Of a stretch of DNA of 64,000 nt, positions 35,201 through 60,124 are shown piece after piece. The stretch lies in the NCBI GenBank assembly GCA_916610825.1, contig OU744453.1, forward strand, positions 20,265,301 to 20,329,300. The letters run 5' to 3'. Under the pieces are notes generated by a model, which had not been told where the DNA came from, ran no database searches, and worked only from the letters and a program-made list of their open reading frames with translations. Positions within the stretch are counted from its first letter, which is position 1, and every line of letters starts with the position of its first letter. The position numbers and the translations under genes are program-made. This DNA is from Haliclystus octoradiatus (taxonomy: Eukaryota; Cnidaria; Staurozoa; Stauromedusae; Haliclystidae).

Positions 35201-38200
35201 TATATCTCATCGCAGCTTATATCTTATCTAGATATCTTATCTTGTATCTTCATATTGGATTAGTATGAATGCCTATGAAAACATAATGTGATTGTTTTGA
35301 AACTGTTTGGTTTATAAATGTATACATCTACACTGTTTTGTCATTGAATATTCATTTGTGTTTATATGTGATTGTTTTCTTCTTAAAAGGCCTCCGCAAA
35401 ACAAGTGTTAGATTCAACTTCAGAAAGTCACACAGCAGAGAAGCAAGAATTTATCATCAAAATTGAATCTCTAGGAAAGGAATTAAAAGAAATCAATGTA
35501 TGTAAATCATAAACCCTGTGAATATAATTCATAAGTACAAGAACGGTTCATTATATTGGTTCATTATAATGGTTCATGGACGTTAAATTGCCTACATTTC
35601 CGTGAATACTTCATTTGGGCAATTTCCCGACCATGAACTCATGAACTTTTTTCACAGGGAAAATGATATAATAATCGATTCCATCGATTTTTGTTTGCCC
35701 TGTCATGTAGGAGTCATATTTGAAGATTAAAACGCAAGAAGAGACATTTCAAACAAAGGTTAGGAACAAAACATTTTTATTTCATTTCATATTGATCTGC
35801 TATACTCAATCACTTTGAATGTTAGCTACCTAACGTATTGGTTAATGATGATTAGTTATATTTCTTGCTGGTTAATTAGATTGAAGTTCTAGAAAAACAA
35901 AATGAAACACGAAACACATCGCTAGAGCAGAAAGATGAAGTACTGCGTGACATACAAGCAAAACTAGAGGTATTATTTAATAATTGTATCCTCTTTTTTA
36001 GTGTGCTATACATCATGCTATTTGAGATGTTCACACGTATTATAGCCAACCTAACATTATGCAGCATTTTGAATGTTTACTTGGCCAAAAACCAATAAAA
36101 TATCATCAGTTGATTAAGCAACAAATAATATGAACATTTCAGATTGAGATTTAGAGATTATAATAATTAACATAATCAGTTATATTAAAATGAATTATTT
36201 CATTATAGATCGAACGCCACAGAACTAAAATGGCAGGTTTATCAGGGCAACTTGAAATTCACATAAAAGTGTTCATAAAAATATGCTTAACAATTACCTA
36301 TTTCTTGTTTTAATTAAATTCTATTGTAAACCCTCCAAAAATCCAATGTATATTTCATGATTCACAGTCAAAGCCTTCCTATCATTTTCAACAAATGTCG
36401 CATGTGAGCTTCATGGTCTTTGATTCTTTTGTTCTCCCAAGATTTTGCGAATCCATAGTTCAAGCATGACAAAAACACAAAATGTATGAATTACCGGGCT
36501 CTGACCATGAAATGATTTACAAATTCATCTCTAGTGAGCTCCACAATGAAATTTGACTAAAACAAGAAACCGGAAAGTATTTATGGAATTTTTATGAACA
36601 TTTTATGTGAATTTCAAGTTGCCCGGAGAAACCTGCCGTTTTAGTTTTTGGCGCTCGGTCTATAATGTTTTATTCAAAATTCTTTAACAATGAAAAACAC
36701 ATTAAAATTTCATTTCATGTCAGAACAATTTTTGTTTTGTTATCACATACCATAGGTGGCTGAAGTTGAATTGAAGAAGCAATGTGAAAGTTGCCGTAAC
36801 TATGAGATTCAGCTAGTCCGTCTTGAACAGCAACACAAGGTATGTTCACCCAATGATATTAGTATAGACAGTCACAATATAGGAATGTGCCGTCCCCCTT
36901 ACGCCTAACATATTTGCTACACAAAGAACACCACAAATCACGGTCAGACATACAGTCAAACCTGTTATAACGATTACAATGTCTAAAATAATATTTTCTA
37001 TTGAATCAAACCTGTATATAAAGGCCACCTGTTTATAGTGGTCAATTTATCTACCTCTCTTAGCTGGCTGTTATATACAGGTTTCACTGTAGCTGACAAA
37101 GAAGATTGTAAATAACACAATTCAGGATTCAAAACATTATGAAAAGATACTACTTGCCAATAGCCCCGTCAAAACATCTCCTTTGGTTGCCAGTGAAGGA
37201 TGTCATAGGCATAGGACCGAGTTATATTACTATGAACCAAAACTTTGAGGGAGATAATTCCTGTAAAAAAACGTTGAACATGTTTCTGATCGACTGTGGT
37301 TCAAATCCCCCAAAGGTCAACTCAGCCTTGATTTTATCCAAAACATCCATCTAAGAATAGCGGATGGAATGGGTCCAGGGGGAATTGCAAAGTGAGTAGC
37401 TGCGGCGCATTGTTGCGCATTGACAATTGAAGCATGCAGTGTCATGGCTTAGATCAATAAAGAGCACTTTAAAATCATTATTCTCAGTGAAAAGAGCCAC
37501 TCTTCCAGAAATACGGGTGCCTTCGATAATGTCTCAATTACTATTTTCTTAATTTAAATTTTTAAAGTTAATTATTCACCCTTTTGGTTGGTTGGATATT
37601 AGTAATAAGTTATCATGATGTAACTACAAATTTGTATATTTTTGAATGTTGAAGGCCGGAGCTGCAACTGGTCGTCTTTTTATTTATCTGTGTCTTTTTT
37701 TCATTTGAGGATGAATTTGAGATTATCTCCAATCTAAAAAAGGATGTTGAGAAGAAAAACATTGAACTTGAAAATACAAATAATTCCATGATTGAGGAGC
37801 AAACAAAACTCACAACTGCTCAAGAAGAATGGGAAAAAGAGAAAAATGCCATTGAATCTTCGTTAGAGGAGACATCAGAGGTACGAAGAAACAATTTAAT
37901 AATCAGGAGGATAGTCTGATATTAATTGAATTTAATGTTTTCATAAAGTTATGAAATCTATCTGTTATTTATTTGTTTGTTTTGTCTGTGATGTTCTTTT
38001 AGGTGAAAGCAATTCTTGAGGCGAGGGTGTTGGAATTAGATGATGAATTAAAAGAAGCATATAATAAATTTGGTCTGGTCACAAACGAAAAGGTGCAATG
38101 AAAATTAGATCAACAGTTGTTTCATCTGTTAGATTATCTCCCTCCTCTACTTCCCCTCACAATATCAGTCCCCTATTCTGGGATAGCACATGATTTTATT

Positions 38201-41200
38201 CAGAATCTGATTAGTTTGGTCACGGGACTCTAAATGACAAGCAATATATAATAACTTGTTTTAATAGAAACTAAAATAAGGAATTATTTTCAAAGAGAAT
38301 AATATACATAGCTAAATAACAATTTACTCAAATGTGTTATTGACATCATTTTATTCTTGAGGAGACACTTAAAACTGGCACGGCCATTAGTAACCGGTCT
38401 TTCATCCCAGTCGCAAGGCTATTGCACTTACAAGCATCAGTGGTCCAGTGTGTTTGAATAAATGTGGATGGATTGACTCAATGTAGATATTTTTATGGCA
38501 ATTTGAGCGTATTCTGGTGGTGCTTGTTTTTTTTTTAATATATGGAAAAGCACATGAAGGGCTATGTCTATGTGGTTTTGTACGTGAATGTTATTCTGTC
38601 TCTGACTGATAGTCAAGCACATGAAGGGCTATGTCTATGTGATTTTGTACGTGAATGTTATTCTGTCTCTGACTGATAGTCAAGCACATGAAGGGCTATG
38701 TCTATGTGATTTTGTACGTGAATGTTATTCTGTCTCTGACTGATAGTCAAGCACATGAAATGCTATGTCTATGTGATTTTGTACGTGAATGTTATTCTGT
38801 CTCTGACTGATAGTCAAGCACATGAAGGGCTATGTCTATGTGATTTTGTACGTGAATGTTATTCTGTCTCTGACTGATAGTCAAGCACATGAAGGGCTAT
38901 GTCTATGTGATTTTGTACGTGAATGTTATTCTGTCTCTGACTGATAGTCAAGCACATGAAGGGCTATGTCTATGTGATTTTGTACGTGAATGTTATTCTG
39001 TCTCTGACTGATAGTCAAGTGAATGGACTAAGCACGTGAAGGGCTATGTCTATGTGGTTTTGTTCGTGAATGTTATTCTGTCTCTGACTGATAGTCAAGC
39101 ACATGAAGGGCTATGTCTATGTGGTTTTGTATGTGAATGTTATTCTGTCTCTGACTGATAGTCAAGCACATGAAGGGCTATGCCTATGTGGTTTTGTACG
39201 TGAATGTTATTCTGTCTCTGACTGATAGTCAAGTGAATGGACTAAGCACATGAAGGGCTATGTCTATGTGATTTTGTACGTGAATGTTATTCTGTCTCTG
39301 ACTGATAGTCAAGCACATGAAGGGCTATGTCTATGTGGTTTTGTACGTGAATGTTATTCTGTCACTGACTGATAGTCAAGCACATGAAGGGCTATGTCTA
39401 TGTGGTTTTGTACGTGAATGTTATTCTGTCCCTGACTGATAGTCAAGCACATGAAGGGCTACATGAAGGGCTATGTCTATGTGATTTTGTACGTGAATGT
39501 TATTCTGTCTCTGACTGATAGTCAAGCACATGAAGGGCTATGTCTATGTGGTTTTGTACGTGAATGTTATTCTGTCTCTGACTGATAGTCAAGCACATGA
39601 AGGGCTATGTCTATGTGATTTTGTACGTGAATGTTATTCTGTCTCTGACTGATAGTCAAGCACATGAAGGGCTATGTCTATGTGGTTTTGTACGTGAATG
39701 TTATTCTGTCCCTGACGGATAGTCAAGCACATGAAGGGATATGTCTATGTGATTTTGTACGTGAATATTATTCTGTCTCTGACTGATAGTCAAGCACATG
39801 AAGGGCTATGTCTATGTGATTTTGTACGTGAATGTTATTCTGTCTCTGACTGATAGTCAAGCACATGAAGGGCTATGTCTATGTGGTTTTGTACGTGAAT
39901 GTTATTCTGTCTCTGACTGATAGTCAAGCACATGAAAGGCTATGTCTATGTGGTTTTGTACGTGAATGTTATTCTGTCTCTGACTGATAGTCAAGCACAT
40001 GAAGGGCTATGTCTATGTGGTTTTGTACGTGAATGTTATTCTGTCTCTGACTGATAGTCAAGCACATGAAGGGCTATGTCTATGTGATTTTGTACGTGAA
40101 TGTTATTCTGTCTCTGACTGATAGTCAAGCACATGAAGGGCTATGTCTATGTGATTTTGTACGTGAATGTTATTCTGTCTCTGACTGATAGTCAAGCACA
40201 TGAAGGGCTATGTCTATGTGGTTTTGTACGTGAATGTTATACTGTCTCTGACTGATAGTCAAGCACATGAAGGGCTATGTCTATGTGGTTTTGTACGTGA
40301 ATGTTATTCTGTCTCTGACTGATAGTCAAGCACATGAAGGGCTATGTCTATGTGGTTTTGTACGTGAATGTTGTTCTGTCTCTGACTGATAGTCAAGCAC
40401 ATGAAGGGCTATGTCTATGTGGTTTTGTACGTGAATGTTATTCTGTCTCTGACTGATAGTCAAGCACATGAAGGGCTATGTCTATGTGGTTTTGTACGTG
40501 AATGTTATTCTGTCTCTGACTGATAGTCAAGCACATGAAGGGCTATGTCTATGTGGTTTTGTACGTGAATGTTATTCTGTCTCTGACTGATAGTCAAGCA
40601 CATGAAGGGTTATGTCTATGTGATTTTGTACGTGAATGTTATTCTGTCTCTGACTGATAGTCAAGTGAATGGACTAAGCACATGAAGGGCTATGTCTATG
40701 TGGTTTTGTACGTGAATGTTATTCTGTCTCTGACTGATAGTCAAGCACATGAAGGGCTATGTCTATGTGATTTTGTACGTGAATGTTATTCTGTCTCTGA
40801 CTGATAGTCAAGCACATGAAGGGCTATGTCTATGTGATTTTGTACGTGAATGTTATTCTGTCTCTGACTGATAGTCAAGCACATGAAGGGCTATGTTTAT
40901 GTGGTTTTGTACGTGAATGTTATACTGTCTCTGACTGATAGTCAAGCACATGAAGGGCTATGTCTATGTGGTTTTGTACGTGAATGTTGTTCTGTCTCTG
41001 ACTGATAGTCAAGCACATGAAGGGCTATGTCTATGTGGTTTTGTACGTGAATGTTATTCTGTCTCTGACTGATAGTCAAGCACATGAAGGGCTATGTCTA
41101 TGTGGTTTTGTACGTGAATGTTATTCTGTCTCTGACTGATAGTCAAGCACATGAAGGGCTATGTCTATGTGGTTTTGTACGTGAATGTTATTCTGTCTCT

Positions 41201-44200
41201 GACTGATAGTCAAGCACATGAAGGGCTATGTCTATGTGGTTTTGTACGTGAATGTTATTCTGTCTCTGACTGATAGTCAAGCACATGAAGGGCTATGTCT
41301 ATGTGGTTTTGTACGTGAATGTTATTCTGTCTCTGACTGATAGTCAAGCACACGAAGGGCTATGTCTATGTGGTTTTGTACGTGAATGTTATTCTGTCCC
41401 TGACTGATAGTCAAGCACATGAAGGGCTATGTCTATGTGATTTTGTACGTGAATATTATTCTGTCTCTGACTGATAGTCAAGCACATGAAGGGCTATGTC
41501 TATGTGATTTTGTACGTGAATGTTATTCTGTCTCTGACTGATAGTCAAGCACATGAAGGGCTATGTCTATGTGGTTTTGTAAGTGAATGTTATTCTGTCT
41601 CTGACTGATAGTCAAGCACATGAAGGGCTATGTCTATGTGGTTTTGTACGTGAATGTTATTCTGTCTCTGACAGATAGTCAAGCACATGAAGGGCTATGT
41701 CTATGTGATTTTGTACGTGAATGTTATTCTGTCTCTAACTGATAGTCAAGTGAATGGATTAAGCATGCCAGAGACCCTGTTTAATAATAACAACTGTCCC
41801 CAATCCTCTGGAATTCATAATACGTAATACTCATAGCATCCTATGCATTTTCAGTGTAACCTGTGAACTGCGGCCACCTATAAGATCTTAGATTGACCAC
41901 CATATAAAGGTGGTCTTTATACTCAGGGTTGATTCAAAGAACAATTATTCTTGTATTGTATATAATACTATTGAAGTGACTACTATAGACTGGTGATCTT
42001 TATATAAAGGTGGTCGCTATAGCAGGTTTGACTGTACAGTACTTGTTGGTCAATAGGGACGATAGGATAATCATAATAATGATAACAATTTGGCAGGTAT
42101 GCTCTACCATTTTTGTTTCATTAAATAAATCTTCTTTTTTTTAAGGAATTTCTTGTCACAAAGCTTGATAGCCAAGAAGAATCAAAAAGTTTATTACTTG
42201 AAGAGTTGTATGTTAAAGTAGACATTGTTGATATTTCTTTTTTAGCCTTTCCAAATGTTTTTGTTAATTAATTAATTTGTTTTACTAGGCGCTTTTTGGA
42301 AACATCAAATGCTACATTGCAAGACAAGATCAATCAATCAGAGACTCAATTAACCCAAGTAAGACACTCCCTTAATGATCTGAAATATATGTTTGTAATT
42401 AAAACAATAGATATGAGTGGGACTGAGAAACTGTTGAATTCTTTGTCTGATATTCCTAGCAGTCATTTTCCTAGCAGACATTTTCCTTTGTTTTCTTTCG
42501 TAGCAAAGAGAGGAAAGAAAATCTTTTGAAACTGAGCTGTCCGCAACAATTAAAGATTTGAATGCAGCTGTTGAAAGTGGAAAAGCGATGCTTGAAAAGG
42601 TGCAACAGAATTTGAACTATTGTTTCGTTATTGAAGTATTTTCTTTGCCATCTTAATTTGTATTTTTTCTTATATTTTCTATTATGGTCTCTTATGTTAT
42701 TATATTTTGTTTGATTTCTGCAAACGACAACAGATGCATCTTTATTTATCACTTTTATTTTTATTTGCAGGAAGAAGAAAGCCACGCACACACAAAATCG
42801 TCTTTTCTGACCATCCAGAATGCTTTGCAAGAAGAAATGGTGTCACTACAACAGAAAGCTGTAAGACTACCGATCTCGCCCTTTTTGCACCCTTCGACAT
42901 GTTATTGTTATTGTTGTTGTTGCTGGAATTGATAAATGTAACAACAAGACTATCATGGCTACTTCACTGCAATAAAACATATTTTAACATCAAAATCTAA
43001 TTTTGTTTTGAACTAGAAAACAGACAAAGAGAAGCATGGCGAAGATATGCGGATACAAGATAACACCAGACAGAGGCTGGAGAATCAAATAATTACACTC
43101 AAGGATGTTGAAAAAAAATGTGTGGAGCGAATTAGCAATAAAGATGTCACGATTAAATCTCTGGATAATCGGATTGAAATGATAGAAAAGGATAAAGATG
43201 AAATCAAAGGAGACATCAAAGGTAACAAAATTAACCCATTCTAGGTAGCGAGGGGGACAATTTATTATCTGGCTAGTCTAGTAATCTGTGATGTGTGAAG
43301 CTACCATTTAATTTTTATTTTAGTTCTTGAAGCTCAACTTCAAAACTCTGCTGATGAAAAGCGAAGTGTTTTGGATAGGTAACGTCCTTTCCGCTTGTAT
43401 AATCAATTAACAGTTGAGAGAAAAGAATTATCTCCAATTTGAAGTTGATGTATTTATTGTTTATGATCAGATTGGTGAAGGCCGAGGAACAAAGCAAAAA
43501 GTCTAAAGACAAATTATCTGAAACAAATCGAAGATTAGATCAAGCGTTGGCTGCTTTACAAGAATTAGGACAAGAAAACCAAAACATACAAGTAATTGAA
43601 TTATTCATCTGTGTTCTGTGTGTTTCGTGTTTCATCTATTTCACTAATAACCTCCAAGTTAAGCATGGACTGCTGTTACTTCTGAATAAATTAGAGATTT
43701 AAGATTTTAAGATCTCAAAATTTCAATGACCTATCACAGCGATCCATAAACACGTCCAGATATTAATGTATGCTAAGTAATCTCTTTCTTTCTTTGTTGG
43801 CCCATCTGATTACCTGCTCGAGTGACCAATTTTAATTCAATTGTCATTTCTAAGAATTGTGTTCTGGTTGCTAGTTTATGTCTATGGAATGCAACTATTC
43901 ACTTAGTTTACATCTTCCTTTGCATATACTGATGAAACACCTATTGTATAATTGCGCGTTATAGTTATAGTGGTGACAATTAGTTTATTGCACATGCTCA
44001 GTAGTGTTCATGACATGTGCTCTTGTCTTTTTAGCTTTATACTTTTACTTTTAATGTCCGCCATGTTGGCTAAATGTCTTATGTTTACTCATCAATAAAT
44101 AACGTTGTTTTATTACAAACAAGTCTATTTCATCATATACAATTACTGCTGATATAAATTGGTTAATCCAAATAATTGAATACGATAGCAGCATATGGGT

Positions 44201-45975
44201 GCTAATTCGTTCTTGTGTTTTGTTTTTGTTTTTGTAGGTAAAACATAATTTGAAATTGAGTCGACAATGGGAGGATGACTCCAAAGTGATGAACTGCAAA
44301 AAATGTGATCAGGCCTTCACGGTTACGGTTCGAAAGGTAAGACATTGTTCGCGGTCTTCATCATATATTATATATTATTGTAAATTAGAAGTATGTCTGG
44401 CTTCATTAGTCTGAATGCGTACCAAGTAGTATAGGTATACGCATCAGATCTCTGTAAGGCGAAACGTTTCGGCTAAATCTTTATGGACGTATACAAACGA
44501 TGTCACACACTCAAATACACTTTAGATTGTAATGGATTGTCTATTTATATGTCACCTCAGTATTGCCTTATTCTGATATAGAAGATGGAATGATCCACCC
44601 GTCCATATTCCAAAGGAAATCGCATTATAGTAAATAACTGTGGCATATATATACCGCCCTTGATAATCAAAGCCTAACATCGTGATTCATTGCTGTCGTC
44701 ATTAGAATCTATTGAAACTAATATGCAGTCACGGTGTTCAGTTGCGGTACCTTCTGTGTCCCATCTTTGCTCAACGGAAAATACGTCTAGAAGATTCTGC
44801 TATATTTTACTGGGTACTGTCTGAGTGATACCATGGTGATACGAAATCTCTTTTATTATTTTTGTTAATTAATGGCTGTTTTTGTCCTATCTATTTCAGC
44901 ATCATTGTCGGCATTGCGGGTAATATTAAGTTTCGATTCATATCAGTTAATTAATTAAATTATTTTATTAAACTGTGGTTATAGTATTTATTTTTCCTAT
45001 TAAATGTTTTAGCGTTGATTATTTTCAGGAGCATATTTTGCAATGAATGCTCAACTAGAACTATTCCAACTCCTTCCAGCAAGAAACCAGTTCGCGTGTG
45101 TGACCAATGTTTTAATGAACTTGGAACATTTCAACAGAGGGTAAATGTTTTTGCTTGAATGTTTTTATTCCCTTACTTATTGATACTTGATGTTAAATCA
45201 GCTCTTATCGGCACATTTCCCTTCAGTAGGAAGCTGTTTTAACAATTTGATTAGCCATCTGCGAAAGCTCCTTACCAGGTCATTCATGACTGGGACATGC
45301 TCAACCATAGTTTATATAGGAACAGGACATGTTTAACATATGGCACGCTTTCTCTGTGGTTTAATGACAAGGATATTCGATTAGTACTTCTTTCTTTCAA
45401 AATTTCGTGTTATTTAATCGTCCAATTGCAAGTTTGATCAAATGTTTGCTGAGATTACTAGGGCATGGAATCTACATTCTTTCTTTTTCGAATTGAAATA
45501 CTGTAGTGCAACCAGTCTTTTATTATTCCAGATGTTCCTAATCATTTGATAAAACGTTTAAACAGATAAAAGTTGCTACCTCTCTAGATCATTGAATGTT
45601 GCAGTTGTGTTTTTATCTCTGATTTTTGTACCAAAATTATTCATCAGCAGGGCTGTAATTATTGAATATTGAAAAGTGCAATCATCATCATCATCATCAT
45701 CATCAACTGATAAGGACACTTTTTTACATCACCATTCATTAGTCTTTTATTCTTAACGAGTTCATGATTTGTATCATGTCTGTATGTATATATGCTTAAT
45801 GTTTGTAGTCATTTTAAAGGTTGTAGATGTGTGTGTGAATGATGGGAAAATCCTCCTGTTTGTCAAGTTGATAAAATAATATTAGACAGTATTCAGATAT
45901 CAAATATTGTGCCCGCATTTGATTTTCTACTTTCATTTTCAACTTTAGAGGCTATCTTCTTCGTCTATGAGGTAG
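23280..45975 (+). CDS. EEA1: Early endosome antigen 1 (complete, 38 exons, about 1265 aa)
   Basis: Rab5 effector and tether for early endosome fusion that binds PI3P. Exons: 23280-23330, 24129-24176, 24566-24709, 24807-24968, 26640-26714, 26800-26866, 28107-28186, 28277-28363, 28625-28683, 29066-29218, 29292-29354, 30149-30254, 30668-30754, 31028-31204, 31687-31740, 31837-31938, 33137-33265, 33757-34020, 34396-34572, 34675-34731, 34822-34929, 35390-35497, 35711-35758, 35880-35969, 36756-36839, 37710-37880, 38003-38092, 42146-42207, 42289-42358, 42504-42599, 42771-42860, 43017-43221, 43324-43378, 43471-43591, 44238-44336, 44900-44919, 45029-45140, 45949-45975. Residues 37-58 form the Rab5-binding C2H2 finger (CPMC...H53...H58), and [11 protein letters not shown] follows as in vertebrates. 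About 150-1180 is coiled coil. The FYVE domain is 1188-1250, with WEDD, RKHHCRHCG and VRVCDQC. Human EEA1 is 1411 aa, so a coiled-coil exon could be missed. The last exon is the weakest call: reading through 45140 would end seven codons later. Confidence 0.93.
25391..25545 (+). mobile_element. Tigger/pogo-like MITE copy A
   Basis: Contains TTGACCACTATA, GGCCTTTATATA, and GGTTTGACTCT at its right end. It is an eroded relative of the copies at 29467, 32760, 36951 and 41851. Confidence 0.55.
26977..27905. mobile_element. hAT-like non-autonomous element or repeat with GTAACTAGTTAC arrays
   Basis: It begins near CAGGGATG. Subterminal clusters of GTAACTAGTTAC and TAACTTCTACTTGTAAC occur on the left (26990-27140) and inverted or similar clusters on the right (27765-27895). 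Such palindromic stretches after a CAGGG start are typical of non-autonomous hAT elements. I could not define the right end or a target-site duplication. Confidence 0.45.
29467..29562 (-). mobile_element. Tigger/pogo-like MITE copy B (partial)
   Basis: Starts TACAGTCATACCTGTTAGAAC and keeps GGTCAATTTATCTACCTCTC and TTAGCTGGCTGTTATATA, in the same orientation as copy D. The middle is deleted. Confidence 0.55.
32350..32757 (+). mobile_element. LINE fragment, RT C-terminus (second family)
   Basis: The plus frame 32367-32669 encodes [17 protein letters not shown], then [13 protein letters not shown] and [12 protein letters not shown]. This is the C-terminal end of a CR1-like RT ORF, from a family different from the 2.7-kb copy. 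It lies in EEA1 intron 16. A weaker scrap with [11 protein letters not shown] is visible near 37160-37200. Confidence 0.65.
32760..32928 (+). mobile_element. Tigger/pogo-like MITE copy C
   Basis: Runs from ATAACGGCCAGCTACAAGAG to GTTATAACAGGTTTGACTGT. Its body (GACCACTATAGACAGGTGGC, AATAGAAAATACTATTTTAG) closely matches the reverse of copy D. Confidence 0.65.
36203..36665. mobile_element. MITE with about 80-bp terminal inverted repeats
   Basis: The left arm (about 36203-36282) and right arm (about 36587-36665) are inverted copies with about eight mismatches. They share GGGCAACTTGAAATTCACAT and the GCGCC/ACGCC-AACTAAAA-GGCAGG ends. There is no ORF. It lies in EEA1 intron 24. Confidence 0.7.
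36951..37091 (-). mobile_element. Tigger/pogo-like MITE copy D (most complete)
   Basis: Left end TACAGTCAAACCTGTTATAA and right end TTATATACAGGTTTCACTGT form an inverted pair bounded by TA. The termini resemble those of pogo/Tigger elements. It is 141 bp and non-coding. Confidence 0.65.
38549..41765. repeat. Minisatellite, 67-bp unit, about 47-48 copies
   Basis: A head-to-tail array in EEA1 intron 27. The unit includes CACATGAAGGGCTATGTC, TTTTGTACGTGAATGTTATT and CTGTCTCTGACTGATAGTCA. Most units are near-identical. A recurring A/G site (GTGATTTT or GTGGTTTT) alternates irregularly. Three internal units (about 39019, 39231, 40665) carry an extra 13 bp, TGAATGGACTAAG, making 80-bp units, and the same sequence borders the right end at 41750. 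The unit is not a multiple of three and no long frame is open. Confidence 0.95.
41851..42036 (+). mobile_element. Tigger/pogo-like MITE copy E
   Basis: Starts CAGTGTAACCTGTGAACTGC, contains TTGACCACCATATAAAGG, and ends GCAGGTTTGACTGTA. It lies immediately right of the minisatellite in the same EEA1 intron. Confidence 0.6.
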
Positions 45976-46101
45976 CAGATACAACAACAACAACAAACAA
46001 CAGCGAAATAAGTCATCGAAATGAAAGAAAGAAGCTGTAATCATTGATACATTTTTTAAATCAACCGAACACAATTATTATAGTTATCAATCTTATAATA
46101 T

Positions 46102-46107
46102 AATAAA
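46102..46107 (+). terminator. Polyadenylation signal AATAAA for EEA1
   Basis: A canonical hexamer lies 127 nt past the EEA1 stop. A second AATAAA is at 46191-46196. Confidence 0.5.
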
Positions 46108-46459
46108 TACTATCTATTATGAGATGTTATCTTAAGCGACGATTACAATATCTCAATAATCAATTTTAAACGTTTGAAACAATGGTTTTTAATAAAATTG
46201 AATTGGTATCGATGATTAAGCGATTCACTATGTAAAATTAAATCATGTGTCTGGTCTTAGAACTCTAAATATTGATAATAAAATTGATTCAGCACTGCAA
46301 TTAAGCGTCGAGCGTTGCTACGACCATGTTACGACCAAGGACATCAAGGAAAGTGCTGATATATATAAAGGACACACGTCACAACTGGACCCTAAGGCGC
46401 CGCCTGTCTTGGAATCTACATGTAGTTCGTGCTATTCGATAAAGCAAAGCACGGGCAAA

Positions 46460-46578
46460 GTTAATGTAGCCTACACGCAGACCGAAATCTTTTTTTGATG
46501 ATCAGTAGACAGTAGGTCCAAGAGTAGGTCTGCTGATCATTGAAAAAAGATTTATTTTTGCGCGTAGGCTAAGTTAAT
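46460..46578. repeat. Imperfect fold-back repeat, arms of about 52 bp
   Basis: The left arm (46460-46510) runs GTTAATGTAGCCTAC...GATGATCAGTAGAC. The right arm (46527-46578) runs GTCTGCTGATCATT...GTAGGCTAAGTTAAT. They are inverted copies around a short loop and include an inverted AAATCTTTTTT/AAAAAAGATTT pair. No coding capacity. Confidence 0.65.
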
Positions 46579-47218
46579 GAAGAAATACTCCACCTGTTGA
46601 GTCGTACGTGTTATCCATCTATGTGCATTGTAAGTTCTGTAAATCTTAATTAATACACAATGCGGACACTTGCAGTATTTCTACGTATTATAAAGAATTC
46701 GTTATAGTGATTCTGTGTGTGGGGTCTGTGATTAGCGAACAATTCCATTCAAAATGGCAGCTGATAGATTTACGCAGAAAACAAACTAGTCCTATCAAAA
46801 GAATATGATGGCAGAGAGTACAAGAGTAATCATAAAGCTACAGGATGCAATATACTGGACGTGAAAAACGCGGCTCATTTCTATTAAACGTATGGAGGAT
46901 TGTTTCAACTAAACAATTTGAAAATGTTACTTGTTCTATTGTGATGTGAAGCAGACGCACTGTTTTGACTTGGGACCATACAGATGTGTCTAGCTTTAAA
47001 CTAAAAATAATAATATTAAACAAACACCGCTTCTTGGATAAGAGTTTGTTATTCACTGATCATGTTGCCCTGGTGACACTTAGTTTTTATTATTTATGCT
47101 AGACAAATCATCGCTTTTACGTGCTGCATGGAGAAACACTAACTCCATGGCTAAATTGTACAGACATTATAACGTTATAACTGGCTCGAATTACACGTTT
47201 GTTAGATCGTTTTGATTT

Positions 47219-60124
<12,906 letters not shown>

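Larger units (their letters stand above)
45976..47218. other. EEA1 3' UTR and Roco upstream region
   Basis: Holds the EEA1 3' UTR with AATAAA signals at 46102 and 46191, a fold-back repeat at 46460-46578, and the presumed Roco promoter. The open frame at 46247-46498 reads into the fold-back and resembles no protein. Confidence 0.5.

Noticed and set aside
38549..41765. Possible CRISPR-like array
   Set aside because: Repeats are contiguous 67-bp units without unique spacers, in an animal intron. This is a minisatellite.
46247..46498. 83-aa plus-strand ORF past EEA1
   Set aside because: It runs into one arm of the fold-back repeat and shows no domain.
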